64,000 nucleotides of DNA from Zingiber officinale (taxonomy: Eukaryota > Streptophyta > Magnoliopsida > Zingiberales > Zingiberaceae). The stretch is from the NCBI RefSeq assembly GCF_018446385.1, contig NC_056004.1, positions 30,820,492 to 30,884,491 of the forward strand, read 5' to 3'. Position numbers and translations under genes: made by a program. Positions 21,252-30,422 of the stretch are shown piece by piece (position 1 is the stretch's first letter; every line of letters begins with the position of its first letter). Below the pieces are notes generated by a model. It searched no databases. It saw only the letters and a program-made list of their open reading frames with translations, and was not told the DNA's origin.

Positions 21252-22077
21252 TTAAACTTCATTGCCCGTGAAACCATAAAGAGGAGTTATCATGGGTTGG
21301 AGCTCACTCGACTCTATCTGCAACTGGTCAAAATATTTCTCTATTAAACCTCTTAATATATGCTCTGATACTTTTCTTAGGCCCTTGTTTGATAGAGAAA
21401 AGACTCCAAGGGGTCTTATGATATCTTCGGTTGCTAGAGAAGTGATGTAGAAACTTACGGAAATCCTTGAAGTGTCGAATAGAGCCTTCTGGTAAGCGTT
21501 TAAACCATCTTTGAGCTGCTCCACCAAGGGTGGTAAGGAACATTCAAAATTTAACCCCATCAGAGAATTGTTATAGCAGAGCGACGTTTTCAAATTTAGC
21601 AAGATGATCCTCTGGTTCTGTAGTTCCAGAGTATTCTTCGACATTCAAATTCTGATATCGCTTTGGCAATGGATCATCAAGAACTCTCTGAGAGAATGGA
21701 GTAACAATTCTCTCAAGAGAGCTATCACTGGTCACCATTTTTCCCTTGCGCTTTTCCTTTACTGGTGCCTCATCAGAGGATTCTTGCAGCGCCAGCTTTC
21801 GTCCTCCTTGTTCCATGGGAGTGCGAAAGAATGCCCGAGGATGTCTAGTGGGGGAAACAGGAGCAGGGGTTATATAAGCCACATCATCTTCTTCCATACC
21901 TCTATTTTTACGGCGATCTGTAGTTGAGATCGCTGGATTTATTGCTATCGGTAAGGTACCTCCAGTGTTGGTCTGCTGCTGTTGCTGTTGTAATACTTTT
22001 TGAACCCTGGAGTTGATGAGCAACTCCAAGTCTTCTTGGGTCAGAGTAATAGTATTAGGCTTTCCAGCGTCCTCCAT
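21252..22077 (-). pseudogene. gag of the old Tat element, fused to protease by deletion
   Basis: The likely start is the ATG at 22077 (MEDAGKPNTITLTQEDLELL). A poly-Gln run follows, then RVLDDPLPKRYQNLNVEEYS and, in another frame, FLTTLGGAAQRWFKRLPEGS and SIRAYIKRFN, all retrotrans-gag motifs also present in the young element's gag. The sequence then jumps straight to FDQLQIESSELQPMITPLYG, which in the young element lies after the protease active site. About 0.8-0.9 kb (gag C-terminus, zinc-finger-like region, protease DTG) is therefore missing. Frameshifts lie near 21570-21640. Confidence 0.85.
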
Positions 22078-22110
22078 CACGTAGTCTTAGATTTAGGTAA
22101 GATTCCTACA

Positions 22111-22124
22111 GACGGTGCCAAATT
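22111..22124 (-). other. primer-binding region, old Tat element
   Basis: On the minus strand AATTTGGCACCGTCTGTAGGAA follows the LTR end CAAGATCA. The young Tat element has the closely related AATTGGCGCCGTCTGTGGGAA in the same position. Confidence 0.8.
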
Positions 22125-22944
22125 TGATCTTGTTTGAGAGCTTGCGAGATGAAGCACTGGGCGACGATGAGTGGTGACAAATAATAACTCTGATATCGAT
22201 GAATGGGGAAAAGTTCGAGAAACCCACAGTGGACCTTACCGATGCTTGAATACAGAATGATCGATCCGAGAAAACCAAAGTGGATCTATGAATAATACCT
22301 CGCAAAAAGGAATTCCGGCGAGGTGACACCGTGGATCAATCAAGACTCAACAATCCAGTAGATGGCCTCGTCTTCCTGCACACAATGAGGCTAACCGACA
22401 AAGCGTTAGTGACCTAAAACCGGGGTGGGAAACCCTGGCTAGGCCCTCCGATGCTCAAGTTAGTCTCCGGCAAGAGGAAGAAGAAGCAGTGAAGAAGATG
22501 AAAATTAGGGTTTGGTTCGGATGCAATGCGTATGTTTGCGTACCTTGCCAGTGAAGAGGATTCCCCTTTTTATTCTAACTCATATAACCTCCACAGTCAT
22601 GAGGTGACCCCGGTTTGTTAAAGTTTGTTAAGAGATGGCGTAAGCCAGAACTGCAATAATAGTTTTTAAGGAATCTTTTTCTTACACCAGGTGTACCATC
22701 TTTGTCGTTTAGCATACCTACGGAGACTTCTAGAAGTTATTTGCCGCCAATTTAATTAAGCTGTCATATGATTGTATATATGGTTATGGTTCACCTGTTA
22801 CACATATTTGGTTAGTCACATAAGCTCATTCTACATATATGAGGAATATCTTCTGTTTGTACTAGTCTCGGTCGGTATTCTATGCTCGGTCGGTTATTTA
22901 TACCCGACCAGGACTTTACTATTATAAATATACCAGAAACCTTA
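22125..22944 (-). mobile_element. 5' LTR of the old Tat element, proximal part
   Basis: The LTR end (minus) is CAAGATCA at 22125. It holds a TATA-like GAATAAAAAGGGG on the minus strand near 22560-22575 and words shared with other Tat LTRs here (GGCCCTCCGATGCTCAAG). The young Tat element entered at 22944, and the remaining part probably continues at 34106. The distal end was not found. Confidence 0.65.
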
Positions 22945-23786
22945 TGATCCGGTAGTAAGAGCAGGGGGCCCCGTCATGGGAAGTCAACGCCACGTGAAAG
23001 CCATAGTGGTAGTCGTCCGTCCGGAAAGGGCAGGGTCCGACCGGACGTCCGACCGGCCGATGGAATCGAACGCCCGGAGAGGGATGGGTCCTATCGGCTT
23101 GCCGACCGGACGATATACAGCTGATGGTTAAAGGCGCCCTGTCGAAAGCAGGGTTCCGGCGCTCAGGAGAAAAGGTCGTGGGCCGAGCGGACCCCACGCT
23201 CGGCCAAAGCCATAAGATAACACTGCTAATAGTCCCCATAAAGCATGTGATGGAGAATCTCCCCAAGTAAACCACCGCATATGTCCGGCCGGATGTTGAG
23301 GGAGTTGTCCGCCCGGATGCTAGATCTGGAGCAAAGGGGAAAAGGACAAGGGAGGTATTTTTCTGACAGCAGGTATGTTTCACGTGTAGGCCATGCTCCA
23401 AATCTTGTGACAGGGGATTCTGCTGTCCCATCGAGGACATGCTTTGACTGTAGCGGTATGGGTCAGGTGGGCTTTCTGACAACCGCATACCGAGGAAAGG
23501 ACAGAGGACACATATGCACCTCGGTATGCATGCCCTAACCCTTCACAACTCTATATAAAGAGCCTCAGACTTCGCCGGAGGTACGCATTCTGAGACTTTG
23601 GGAGCCACCTTTTTCATCGTTGCTTACCTGACTTGAGCGTCGGAGGGTCACCGTCGGGAACCCCCTTCCCGGCTCGATTTTTGTGCAGGTTCGCCGGAGC
23701 TTCGTTCTAGCAGTAGGAGAGCCACGTCAGTAGTCGAAGAGCGCTCCGTGCCCAGCGTTCATTGATTCAGCCTTCGGACAGGATCA
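22945..23786 (+). mobile_element. 5' LTR of the young Tat element
   Basis: 842 bp, TGATCCGGTAG...CGGACAGGATCA. It contains the TATA box CTATATAAAG at 23553-23562, followed by the transcribed R/U5 part with CTGACTTGAGCGTCGGAGGG. Confidence 0.95.
23553..23562 (+). promoter_or_regulatory. TATA box in the 5' LTR
   Basis: CTATATAAAG lies about 225 bp before the LTR end, the usual place for an LTR promoter. The same box is present in the 3' LTR near 33868. Confidence 0.7.
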
Positions 23787-23807
23787 AATTGGCGCCGTCT
23801 GTGGGAA
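23787..23807 (+). other. primer-binding region of the young Tat element
   Basis: AATTGGCGCCGTCTGTGGGA follows the LTR immediately; GGCGCC-GTCTGTGGG is the common sequence after Tat-type plant LTRs. Confidence 0.8.
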
Positions 23808-23831
23808 CGCTCCTGCATCCGACCAGAAACA

Positions 23832-25244
23832 ATGGATGAGGCTGGACGACAACACACGGTGACGCTTTCGACGGAAGAACTCGACGCTCTGGTCGAGATA
23901 AGGGCCGCCAAACTTGTGGAGCAAAAACAGAAAGCATCCGCCGAGCGGCCGGAGCAACAAGCAACATCTGCGTCGGGTGGCCGAGCGGAAGCACCTCAAG
24001 CCACTCCTGCATTCCATCGTGCTTTATTTCGCACCCCTGAAGCTGTACCAGCCCGAAGAGATAGAGGATCTTCTTCAGATGAATGCCTAAGCGAGATGAC
24101 AGAAAGGGGAAAGCCCCCCGAGCGGGTCAATCGCCAATTTTCGGAGGTTATTCTACGAGACCCTCTGCCCAAGCACTACGTGCCTCCGACGATCGGCGAG
24201 TACAATGGAACAACGGACCCGGATGATCATCTGGGTAAGTTTGATAACACAGCTACGCTCCATCAATACACAGATGGAGTAAAGTGCCGAGTCTTTCTTA
24301 CCACTCTCTCGGGATCGGCTCAACGGTGGTTTCGGAGGCTGCCGGACGGATCCATCACAAGCTTCAAGGACTTCCGAACGACCTTCCTCCACCACTTCGC
24401 TAGCAGTCGGCGTTATCAGAAGACAAGCGTCAGCTTATTCGCCATCAAGCAAGAGCCGAGAGAATCGCTTCGTGCTTACATCCAGCAGTTCAACAAGGTG
24501 GCAATGGACATTCCAACGGCCACCTCGGAAACGATGATGAATGCCTTCACGCAAGGCCTGGTGGATGGCGATTTTTTCCGATCACTCATTCGGAAACCGC
24601 CTCGAGATTATGATCACATGCTACACCGAGCCAATGAATATATCAACGTGGAGGAAGCGCAAGCGGCCAGGACAAAAGAAACACCAACCGAACGGGCTCC
24701 ACCTGCCGAGCGAAAACCCTTCGCCGTTCATCAACTGCCGAAAGGACCAAGGGCCGAAGCAATCCGCTCCCCTCGTGCAAGGTCCCAAGTGCAAGAAGTA
24801 GCTGCCGCTCGGAGCAAGCCAAAGAAGAAATGGACCCCTATGTTCTGCTCCTTCCACCGGACGGACACGCATAACACGAGGGATTGTCGAAGTCTTCCCT
24901 TCGTGGCTAATCCCGTTCCCAGGAGTGCCGAACGACAATCTCCCTCCATCGACAGGAGACAAAGGATCCATGAAGCCGACCGGACCCGTACCGAGAGGCG
25001 ACATCAACATACGCCCGATCGGCATCGTTCTCCAAGGCAGGAGAATCGCCGAGCGTCCAGAGCAGTCGGAAGCTGGACGAGCAGCGGGCGAAGGCGACGG
25101 AGAAGATGCAGAACGACGTGGCGAAGGCGCATCAGAAGGCGGCGGAAAGGCGGGCGTCGGCAACTCAAAGAGGGGATCCAAGGTCGCCAAGGTGCTGGAG
25201 CTTGCCAAGATCACTTTTGGGCCCGGGGACTTAGAAGGGGTTGA
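23832..25244 (+). CDS. gag of the young Tat element
   Basis: Open from ATG 23832 for 470 codons. Capsid motifs: RDPLPKHYVPPTIGEYNGTT, FLTTLSGSAQRWFRRLPDGS, LFAIKQEPRESLRAYIQQFN. Near residues 335-355 comes a Cys/His segment (MFCSFHRTDTHNTRDCRSLP) like the Tat gag zinc-binding region. From about residue 365 the Arg-rich frame looks like read-through in the wrong frame, because the pol frame (+1) is coding by 25000. Gag and pol thus overlap with a +1 shift. Whether that is programmed or an indel cannot be told from one copy. Confidence 0.88.
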   Translation: MDEAGRQHTVTLSTEELDALVEIRAAKLVEQKQKASAERPEQQATSASGGRAEAPQATPAFHRALFRTPEAVPARRDRGSSSDECLSEMTERGKPPERVNRQFSEVILRDPLPKHYVPPTIGEYNGTTDPDDHLGKFDNTATLHQYTDGVKCRVFLTTLSGSAQRWFRRLPDGSITSFKDFRTTFLHHFASSRRYQKTSVSLFAIKQEPRESLRAYIQQFNKVAMDIPTATSETMMNAFTQGLVDGDFFRSLIRKPPRDYDHMLHRANEYINVEEAQAARTKETPTERAPPAERKPFAVHQLPKGPRAEAIRSPRARSQVQEVAAARSKPKKKWTPMFCSFHRTDTHNTRDCRSLPFVANPVPRSAERQSPSIDRRQRIHEADRTRTERRHQHTPDRHRSPRQENRRASRAVGSWTSSGRRRRRRCRTTWRRRIRRRRKGGRRQLKEGIQGRQGAGACQDHFWARGLRRG

Positions 25245-26190
25245 AGTGCCCCACGACGACGCTCTGCTCATTAAAGCGGTAATAGCAAATTATACTATTC
25301 ATCGCATATTCGTTGACACAGGGAGCTCGGTCAACATCATGTTCAAGAAGACGTTCGATCAGCTGCAAATTGATCAAGCCGAGTTGCTACCCATGACGAC
25401 CCCGCTCTACGGGTTTACGGGCAACGAAGTTCAGCCGGTCGGACAGATCCGGCTGGCTACTTCGCTGGGAGAGGAGCCACTCAGGAGAACAAGGACAACA
25501 AACTTCGTGGTGGTCGACTCTCCCTCGTCCTACAACGTAATTTTGGGGCGACCGGCGCTCAGCGAATTCCGAGCGGTTGTCTCAACTTTCCATCAGAAGA
25601 TCAAGTTCTCCGTCGAAGGCAAAGTGGGAGAAGTACGGGGAGATCAGTTAGCGGCTCGGCGATGCTACATCGAGATGATCCGAGCAGAATCCAACTCCGC
25701 TCGGAAGGCGCCTCGAATCGAGGTAAACGCCATCACCGAGAAGCCACCAACTTTAATTTATGAGGAAAAAGAGGAAGTGCAGATTCATCCAATCCGATCG
25801 GAGGCCACCACCTTTATTGCGTCCGACCTGGAGGAGAAGCAGAAAGAGGGGCTGATCCAATGCCTCAGGAGAAATCATGATGTCTTCATCTGGTCGACAC
25901 ATGAACTGCCTGGAATTTCGCCGAGCATAGCGCAGCACGAGTTACATGTCCGACCGGACGCTCGGCCAATAAAGCAGAGAAAAAGAGATTTCAGCGCCGA
26001 GCAGAATGTCATCATCCGGGCGGAGGTAGAAAAGCTTCTGGAAGCCGGCCATATACGCGAGGTGCAGTTCCCGAGCTGGCTGGCTAACGTAGTACTAGTC
26101 TCCAAGCCGGGCGGCAAGTGGAGAGTCTGCATCGACTTTCGGGACTTAAACAAAGCATGCCCCAAAGATTTTTATCCCCTGCTCGGATAG
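24990..26190 (+). pseudogene. protease and RT N-terminal part, young Tat element
   Basis: Protease active site FVDTGSSVN near 25310, then VVVDSPSSYNVILGRPALSE. The linker EKPPTLIYEEKEEVQIHPI leads into RT with EVEKLLEAGHIREVQFPSWL and WRVCIDFRDLNKACPKDFYP. The frame ends at 26190 where a patch with many small deletions begins. Upstream the frame overlaps gag. Confidence 0.9.
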
Positions 26191-27140
26191 ATAGACGGCT
26201 GGCTGCGAATTAATTTGTATGCTCGACGCCTACCAAGGATATCATCAAGTGCGCTCTTGGGAAGATCAAAAAAGTAAGCCAGAACGTGTATTGCTATAAT
26301 GTGATGCGTTCGGATTGAAGAACTCGGGGCCACCTATCGGTACTTGATGAACAAAGTGTTCGGGGGAGCGGATCGGGCGGAATCTGGAAGTCTATGTGGA
26401 CGACATTCTTATCAAATCCGTCCGAGCGGCCGATCTCTTCAAGGACATGGAAGAAACCTTCCGAGCGCTACGCAAATATGGAGTCAAGCTAAATCCCCAG
26501 AAGTGCCTGTTCGGAGCAAAAGGAGGGCGTTTCTTGGGGTACATAGTGACCGAGCGGGGAATCGAAGCAAATCCCAGCAAGGTGAAAGCTCTACAAGAAA
26601 TACAAGGGAAGTACAGCGGTTGACCGGTCGGATAACCGCATTGTCCAGATTCATCTCCAAAACGGCCGACCGGAGCCTCCCTTTCTTCAAAATTTTGCGC
26701 AAGGCCACTAAATTTCACTGGGACGAGGAGTGCGATCGGGCATTCGAAGAATTGAAGACGTATCTTAATTCCCTGCCTGTACTAGCCAAACCGATCGGGG
26801 GTGAGTCACTTTATGTTTATCTGTCTTCAACTGAGCATGCTGTAGGCTCAGCACTTGTGAGGGCAAGCGGCGAAGAGCAGCCGGTGTATTTTCTAAGCCA
26901 CATTTTAAAAGATGCTGAATCTCGTTACACCGGGCTCGAGAAGTTGGCCTTTGCTTTGGTCCTAGCCGCTCGGCGCCTTCGACCATATTTCTTGGCTCAT
27001 ACCATCATTGTCCAGACGAACAGCCCGCTAGGAAGAGTGTTGTTGAATCCAGAAGCGTCCGGACGGCTCATCAAATGGACGACGGAGTTGAGTGATTTGA
27101 CATCCAATACCAACCCCGCTCAGCGATCAAAGCACAATCC
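26191..27140 (+). pseudogene. RT C-terminal part and RNase H, frameshifted, young Tat element
   Basis: Between 26190 and 26350 several short deletions relative to related RT break the frame around the LDAYQGYHQ motif. The catalytic YVDDILIKS is intact at about 26390. It is followed by LNPQKCLFGAKGGRFLGYIV in one frame and, after a deletion near 26610, by REVQRLTGRITALSRFISK and FHWDEECDRAFEELKTYLNS in another. RNase H motif YVYLSSTEHAVGSALVRASG follows, up to RVLLNPEASGRLIKWTTELS. A further frameshift near 27095 joins the next domain. Confidence 0.88.
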
Positions 27141-28883
27141 TTGGTTGATTTTGTGACCGAAGTACAAAGGCCAGAGCCGGAAGCCATGTGGAGAATATAT
27201 GTGGATGGGTCTTCCACTCGGCTCGGAAGTGGGATCGGAATATTACTACTCTCACCTCAAGAAGAAAAGATGCACCTATACGTCCGGCTAGATTACAAAG
27301 CTACCAACAATGAGGCAGAGTATGAGGCCCTTATAGCCGGATTGCAGACAGCACGGCATGTGGGAGCCGGTCGGGTGACACTTTATTCGGATTCACAGTT
27401 GGCCGCTCAGCAACTTTCCGGCACCTTTGAAATCAACTGCATTCGGCTTAAACTCTACGCTGAGGCCTTTGAAAAACTCAAAGCTACTTTCCGAGAGGTG
27501 CTTATTCAGAAGATTCCCCGAACGGAGAACCAGGCGGCTGATGAGTTAGCCAAACTCGCAAGCTCAATAACGCCGGTCGCCATTCAGCAACCAATTGAAA
27601 AAATACTGCTGGTGGCGCATGTCGACCGGATGCAAGGCCTCACGTTTCCAAGCGACTGGAGGACACCTATTATAGAATTCCTCCGTTCGAGCACCACACC
27701 ATCCGATGAATATGCAGCCCGGCTCCTCAGAAGAAGAGCCGGTCGGTTTACACTCATCGGAGATCAGCTTTACAAGAAAGCTTTCTCGCGCCCGTTGCTG
27801 AAATGTGTAAGCTCAGAGGACTCGGCTTACATCCTCCAGGAAGTACATCAAGGATCATGTTGGGGACATCCGGGCGGACGATCACTAGCTAAGAAGATCC
27901 TGCTAGCTGGATATTTCTGGCCAACCTTACAAATAGACGCCGCTCGGACAGTATCTACATGCCTTTCATGCCAGAAGTATCACAACTTCTCCCACCGACC
28001 GGCAGAGGAGATGAAGGCATCAACCGTCTCATGTCCGTTCGATCAATGGGGAATGGATATTCTGGGTCCATTTCCGATGGTGACCGGGCAGAGGAAATTT
28101 TTGCTGGTAGCGGTCGATTATTTTTCCAAGTGGGTAGAGGCCGAACCACTAGCCAAGATCACCGAACAGATGGTCAAAAAATTCATCTGGCAACACATCA
28201 TCTGTAGGTTCGGTATCCCTCGCCGATTGGTTTCCGACAATGGGCGGCAATTCACAGGGAAGGTGCTAGAAGATTGGTGCAAAAGCTACGGCATCGAGCA
28301 ACACTTCACGTCCGTGGCTTACCCCCAAAGCAACGGTCAAGCCGAGGTAGCCAATCGGGAAATTCTCCGTATTCTGCGCGCTCGGCTCGACCACTTGGGA
28401 GGGAGTTGGCCGGATGAAGTGCCGGGCGTTTTATGGGCCATCCGAACGACTCCTAAGGAAGGAACGGGCGTCACACCTTTTCATCTGGTGTACGGCGGCG
28501 AAGCGGTCATTCCGGTTGAAGTCGGCGTCGAGTCCGTCCGGGTCCAATGTTACGATGAAGGCAACGCCGAGCGAAGGAGCATGGAGCTGGATTTGGTTGA
28601 CGAGGAGCGAGCCAAGGCATCCGTTCGACTGATGGCATACCGTCAACGGATGAGGCTAAACTACAACCGGCGCGTCATTCCCAGATCATTCCAGGTTGCC
28701 GACCTGGTCTGGAAGAAAATCAAGCCGGTCGGCGACGTTGGCAAGCTTGAAGCTCCGTGGGCAGGTCCCTTCAAAATCATCGAGAAGCTCCGCTCGGGCG
28801 CATATTACTTGGAGGATGAGGAAGGGCGGCAGCTGGATCGACCGTGGAGTGCAAATCATCTCCAGCCCTATCGAGCTAGATGA
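27141..28883 (+). CDS. second RNase H and integrase of the young Tat element
   Basis: An open frame of 580 codons (it opens with TTG and is really a continuation of pol). Second RNase H: MWRIYVDGSSTRLGSGIGIL, TNNEAEYEALIAGLQTARH, VTLYSDSQLAAQQLSGTFE, IPRTENQAADELAKLAS. Integrase: zinc-binding LQEVHQGSCWGHPGGRSLAK and CLSCQKYHNFSHRP, then the DDE core with Asp in WGMDILGPFP, Asp in LVSDNGRQFTG and Glu in PQSNGQAEVANREIL, and the C-terminal LVYGGEAVIPVEVGVES. All catalytic residues are present. Confidence 0.92.
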   Translation: MVDFVTEVQRPEPEAMWRIYVDGSSTRLGSGIGILLLSPQEEKMHLYVRLDYKATNNEAEYEALIAGLQTARHVGAGRVTLYSDSQLAAQQLSGTFEINCIRLKLYAEAFEKLKATFREVLIQKIPRTENQAADELAKLASSITPVAIQQPIEKILLVAHVDRMQGLTFPSDWRTPIIEFLRSSTTPSDEYAARLLRRRAGRFTLIGDQLYKKAFSRPLLKCVSSEDSAYILQEVHQGSCWGHPGGRSLAKKILLAGYFWPTLQIDAARTVSTCLSCQKYHNFSHRPAEEMKASTVSCPFDQWGMDILGPFPMVTGQRKFLLVAVDYFSKWVEAEPLAKITEQMVKKFIWQHIICRFGIPRRLVSDNGRQFTGKVLEDWCKSYGIEQHFTSVAYPQSNGQAEVANREILRILRARLDHLGGSWPDEVPGVLWAIRTTPKEGTGVTPFHLVYGGEAVIPVEVGVESVRVQCYDEGNAERRSMELDLVDEERAKASVRLMAYRQRMRLNYNRRVIPRSFQVADLVWKKIKPVGDVGKLEAPWAGPFKIIEKLRSGAYYLEDEEGRQLDRPWSANHLQPYRAR

Positions 28884-29045
28884 AAGGTGCACGAATGTAA
28901 TTTATTCTGGTGTATATGCTAGTCGCCTATGTACTCGTAATGCAGGAAGCAAAAAGATGAACTCATTGAGCATTCTCAGCCTTATCGTTCGACCGGAGGT
29001 AGATTATCTGAGCCAAGCGCTCGAATACGAAGGCCAAGGCCGCTC
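28884..29045 (+). other. linker between pol and the tandem repeats
   Basis: Short stretch after the pol stop. A small open frame (28696-29055) overlaps the end of pol in another frame and is not convincing. No other signal seen. Confidence 0.5.
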
Positions 29046-29059
29046 GGCCTGGTAAGGAG

Positions 29060-30135
29060 TTAGCCTTGAAGAACCGTCGAGCTCCGACGTTAAATATCGA
29101 GAGACGAGCCGGCGTCTATAAATAATCTGAGCGGGTGAACCGACGAGCTCCGTCGTTAAAGATCGAGAGACGAGCCGGCGTCTATAAACCCTCCGAGCGG
29201 AATACCGTCTAGCCCAGACGTTAACCCGTAGAGCCGCGCCGTCCGGCTATAAATATCCACACCGTCGAGCTCCGACGTTAAATATCGAGAGACGAGCCGG
29301 CGTCTATAAATAATCCGAGCGGGTGAACCGACGAGCTCCGTCGTTAAAGATCGAAAGACGAGTCGGCGTCTATAAACCCTCCGAGCGGAATACCGTCGTT
29401 AAACCGTAGAGCCGCGCCGTCAGGCTATAAATATCCGCCGTCGAGCTCGGCGTTAAATATCGAGGCGAGGCAGGCGTCTATAAATAATTGAGCGGGTGAA
29501 CCGGCGAGCTCCGTCGTTAAAGATCGAGAGGCGAGGCGTCTATAAACCCTCCGAGCGGAATACCGTCTAGCACCGTCGTTAAAGCTCAAGTCAGCTATAA
29601 ATATCCACACCGTCGAGCTCCGACGTTAAATATCGAGAGACGAGCCGGCGTCTATAAATAATCCGAGCGGGTGAACCGACGAGCTCCGTCGTTAAAGATC
29701 GAGAGACGAGCCGGCGTCTATAAACCCTCCGAGCGGAATACCGTCTAGCCCAGACGTTAACCCGTAGAGCCGCGCCGTCCGGCTATAAATATCCGCGCCG
29801 TCGAGCTCCGACGTTAAATATCGAGAGACGAGCCGGCGTCTATAAATAATCCGAGCGGGTGAACCGACGAGCTCCGTCGTTAAAGATCGAGAGACGAGCC
29901 GGCGTCTATAAACCCTCCGAGCAGAATACCGTCTAGCCCAGACGTTAAACCATAGAGCCGCGCCGTCCGGCTATAAATATCCGCGCCATCGAGCTCCGAC
30001 GTTAAATATCGAGAGACGAGCCGGCGTCTATAAATAATCCGAGCGGGTGAACCGACGAGCTCCGTCGTTAAAGATCGAGAGACGAGCCGGCATCTATAAA
30101 TAATCCGAGCGGACGAATCGACGAGCTCCGTCGCT
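29060..30135. repeat. 187-bp higher-order tandem repeat with TATAAA in each monomer
   Basis: Five to six copies of a ~187-190-bp unit. Each unit is made of three diverged monomers of about 62 bp, ending in GGCGTCTATAAATAATCC, GGCGTCTATAAACCCTCC and CCGGCTATAAATATCCG. Each monomer has a paired CGACGAGCTCCGTCG or CCGTCGAGCTCCGACG-like block and a GTTAAA word. One copy (29400-29600) has many small deletions. It lies between pol and the antisense ORF. Confidence 0.9.
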
Positions 30136-30422
30136 GCAATTATCCGTATTCTCCGCCGATATCGTTAGACCGACGCTAAGTTCCGCTCAGACTCGAGAGT
30201 GATATTCGGTCGAACGGAGAGCTGGGGAAAACACTTGCAAGAATACACCTCGAGTGCCAAAGGTGTGATAGTAGACGAGCGGGCAGCACAAGTATTAGCA
30301 AGGGGACAGTGCGAAAAGATAGAGTACACGAAAGGAAAGCATTTCATTAAAATTAAAACCTTAGGCCGTGTGGCCTAAGTACAAAAAGGATCATATCTAG
30401 CCAAGTGGCCGAATTACAAAAG

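Larger units (their letters stand above)
679..22944 (-). mobile_element. old Ty3/gypsy element, Tat lineage, split by four insertions
   Basis: On the minus strand the order is LTR (right), primer-binding region, gag, protease, RT, RNase H, second RNase H, integrase, then tandem repeats (left). The two consecutive RNase H domains are typical of the Tat lineage. The coding parts resume exactly across the insertions once these and one copy of each 5-bp duplication are removed. The 5' LTR is interrupted at 22944 by the young Tat element and appears to resume at 34106. No 3' LTR was found; it may lie left of the window. Many stops and frameshifts mark it as dead. Confidence 0.85.
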
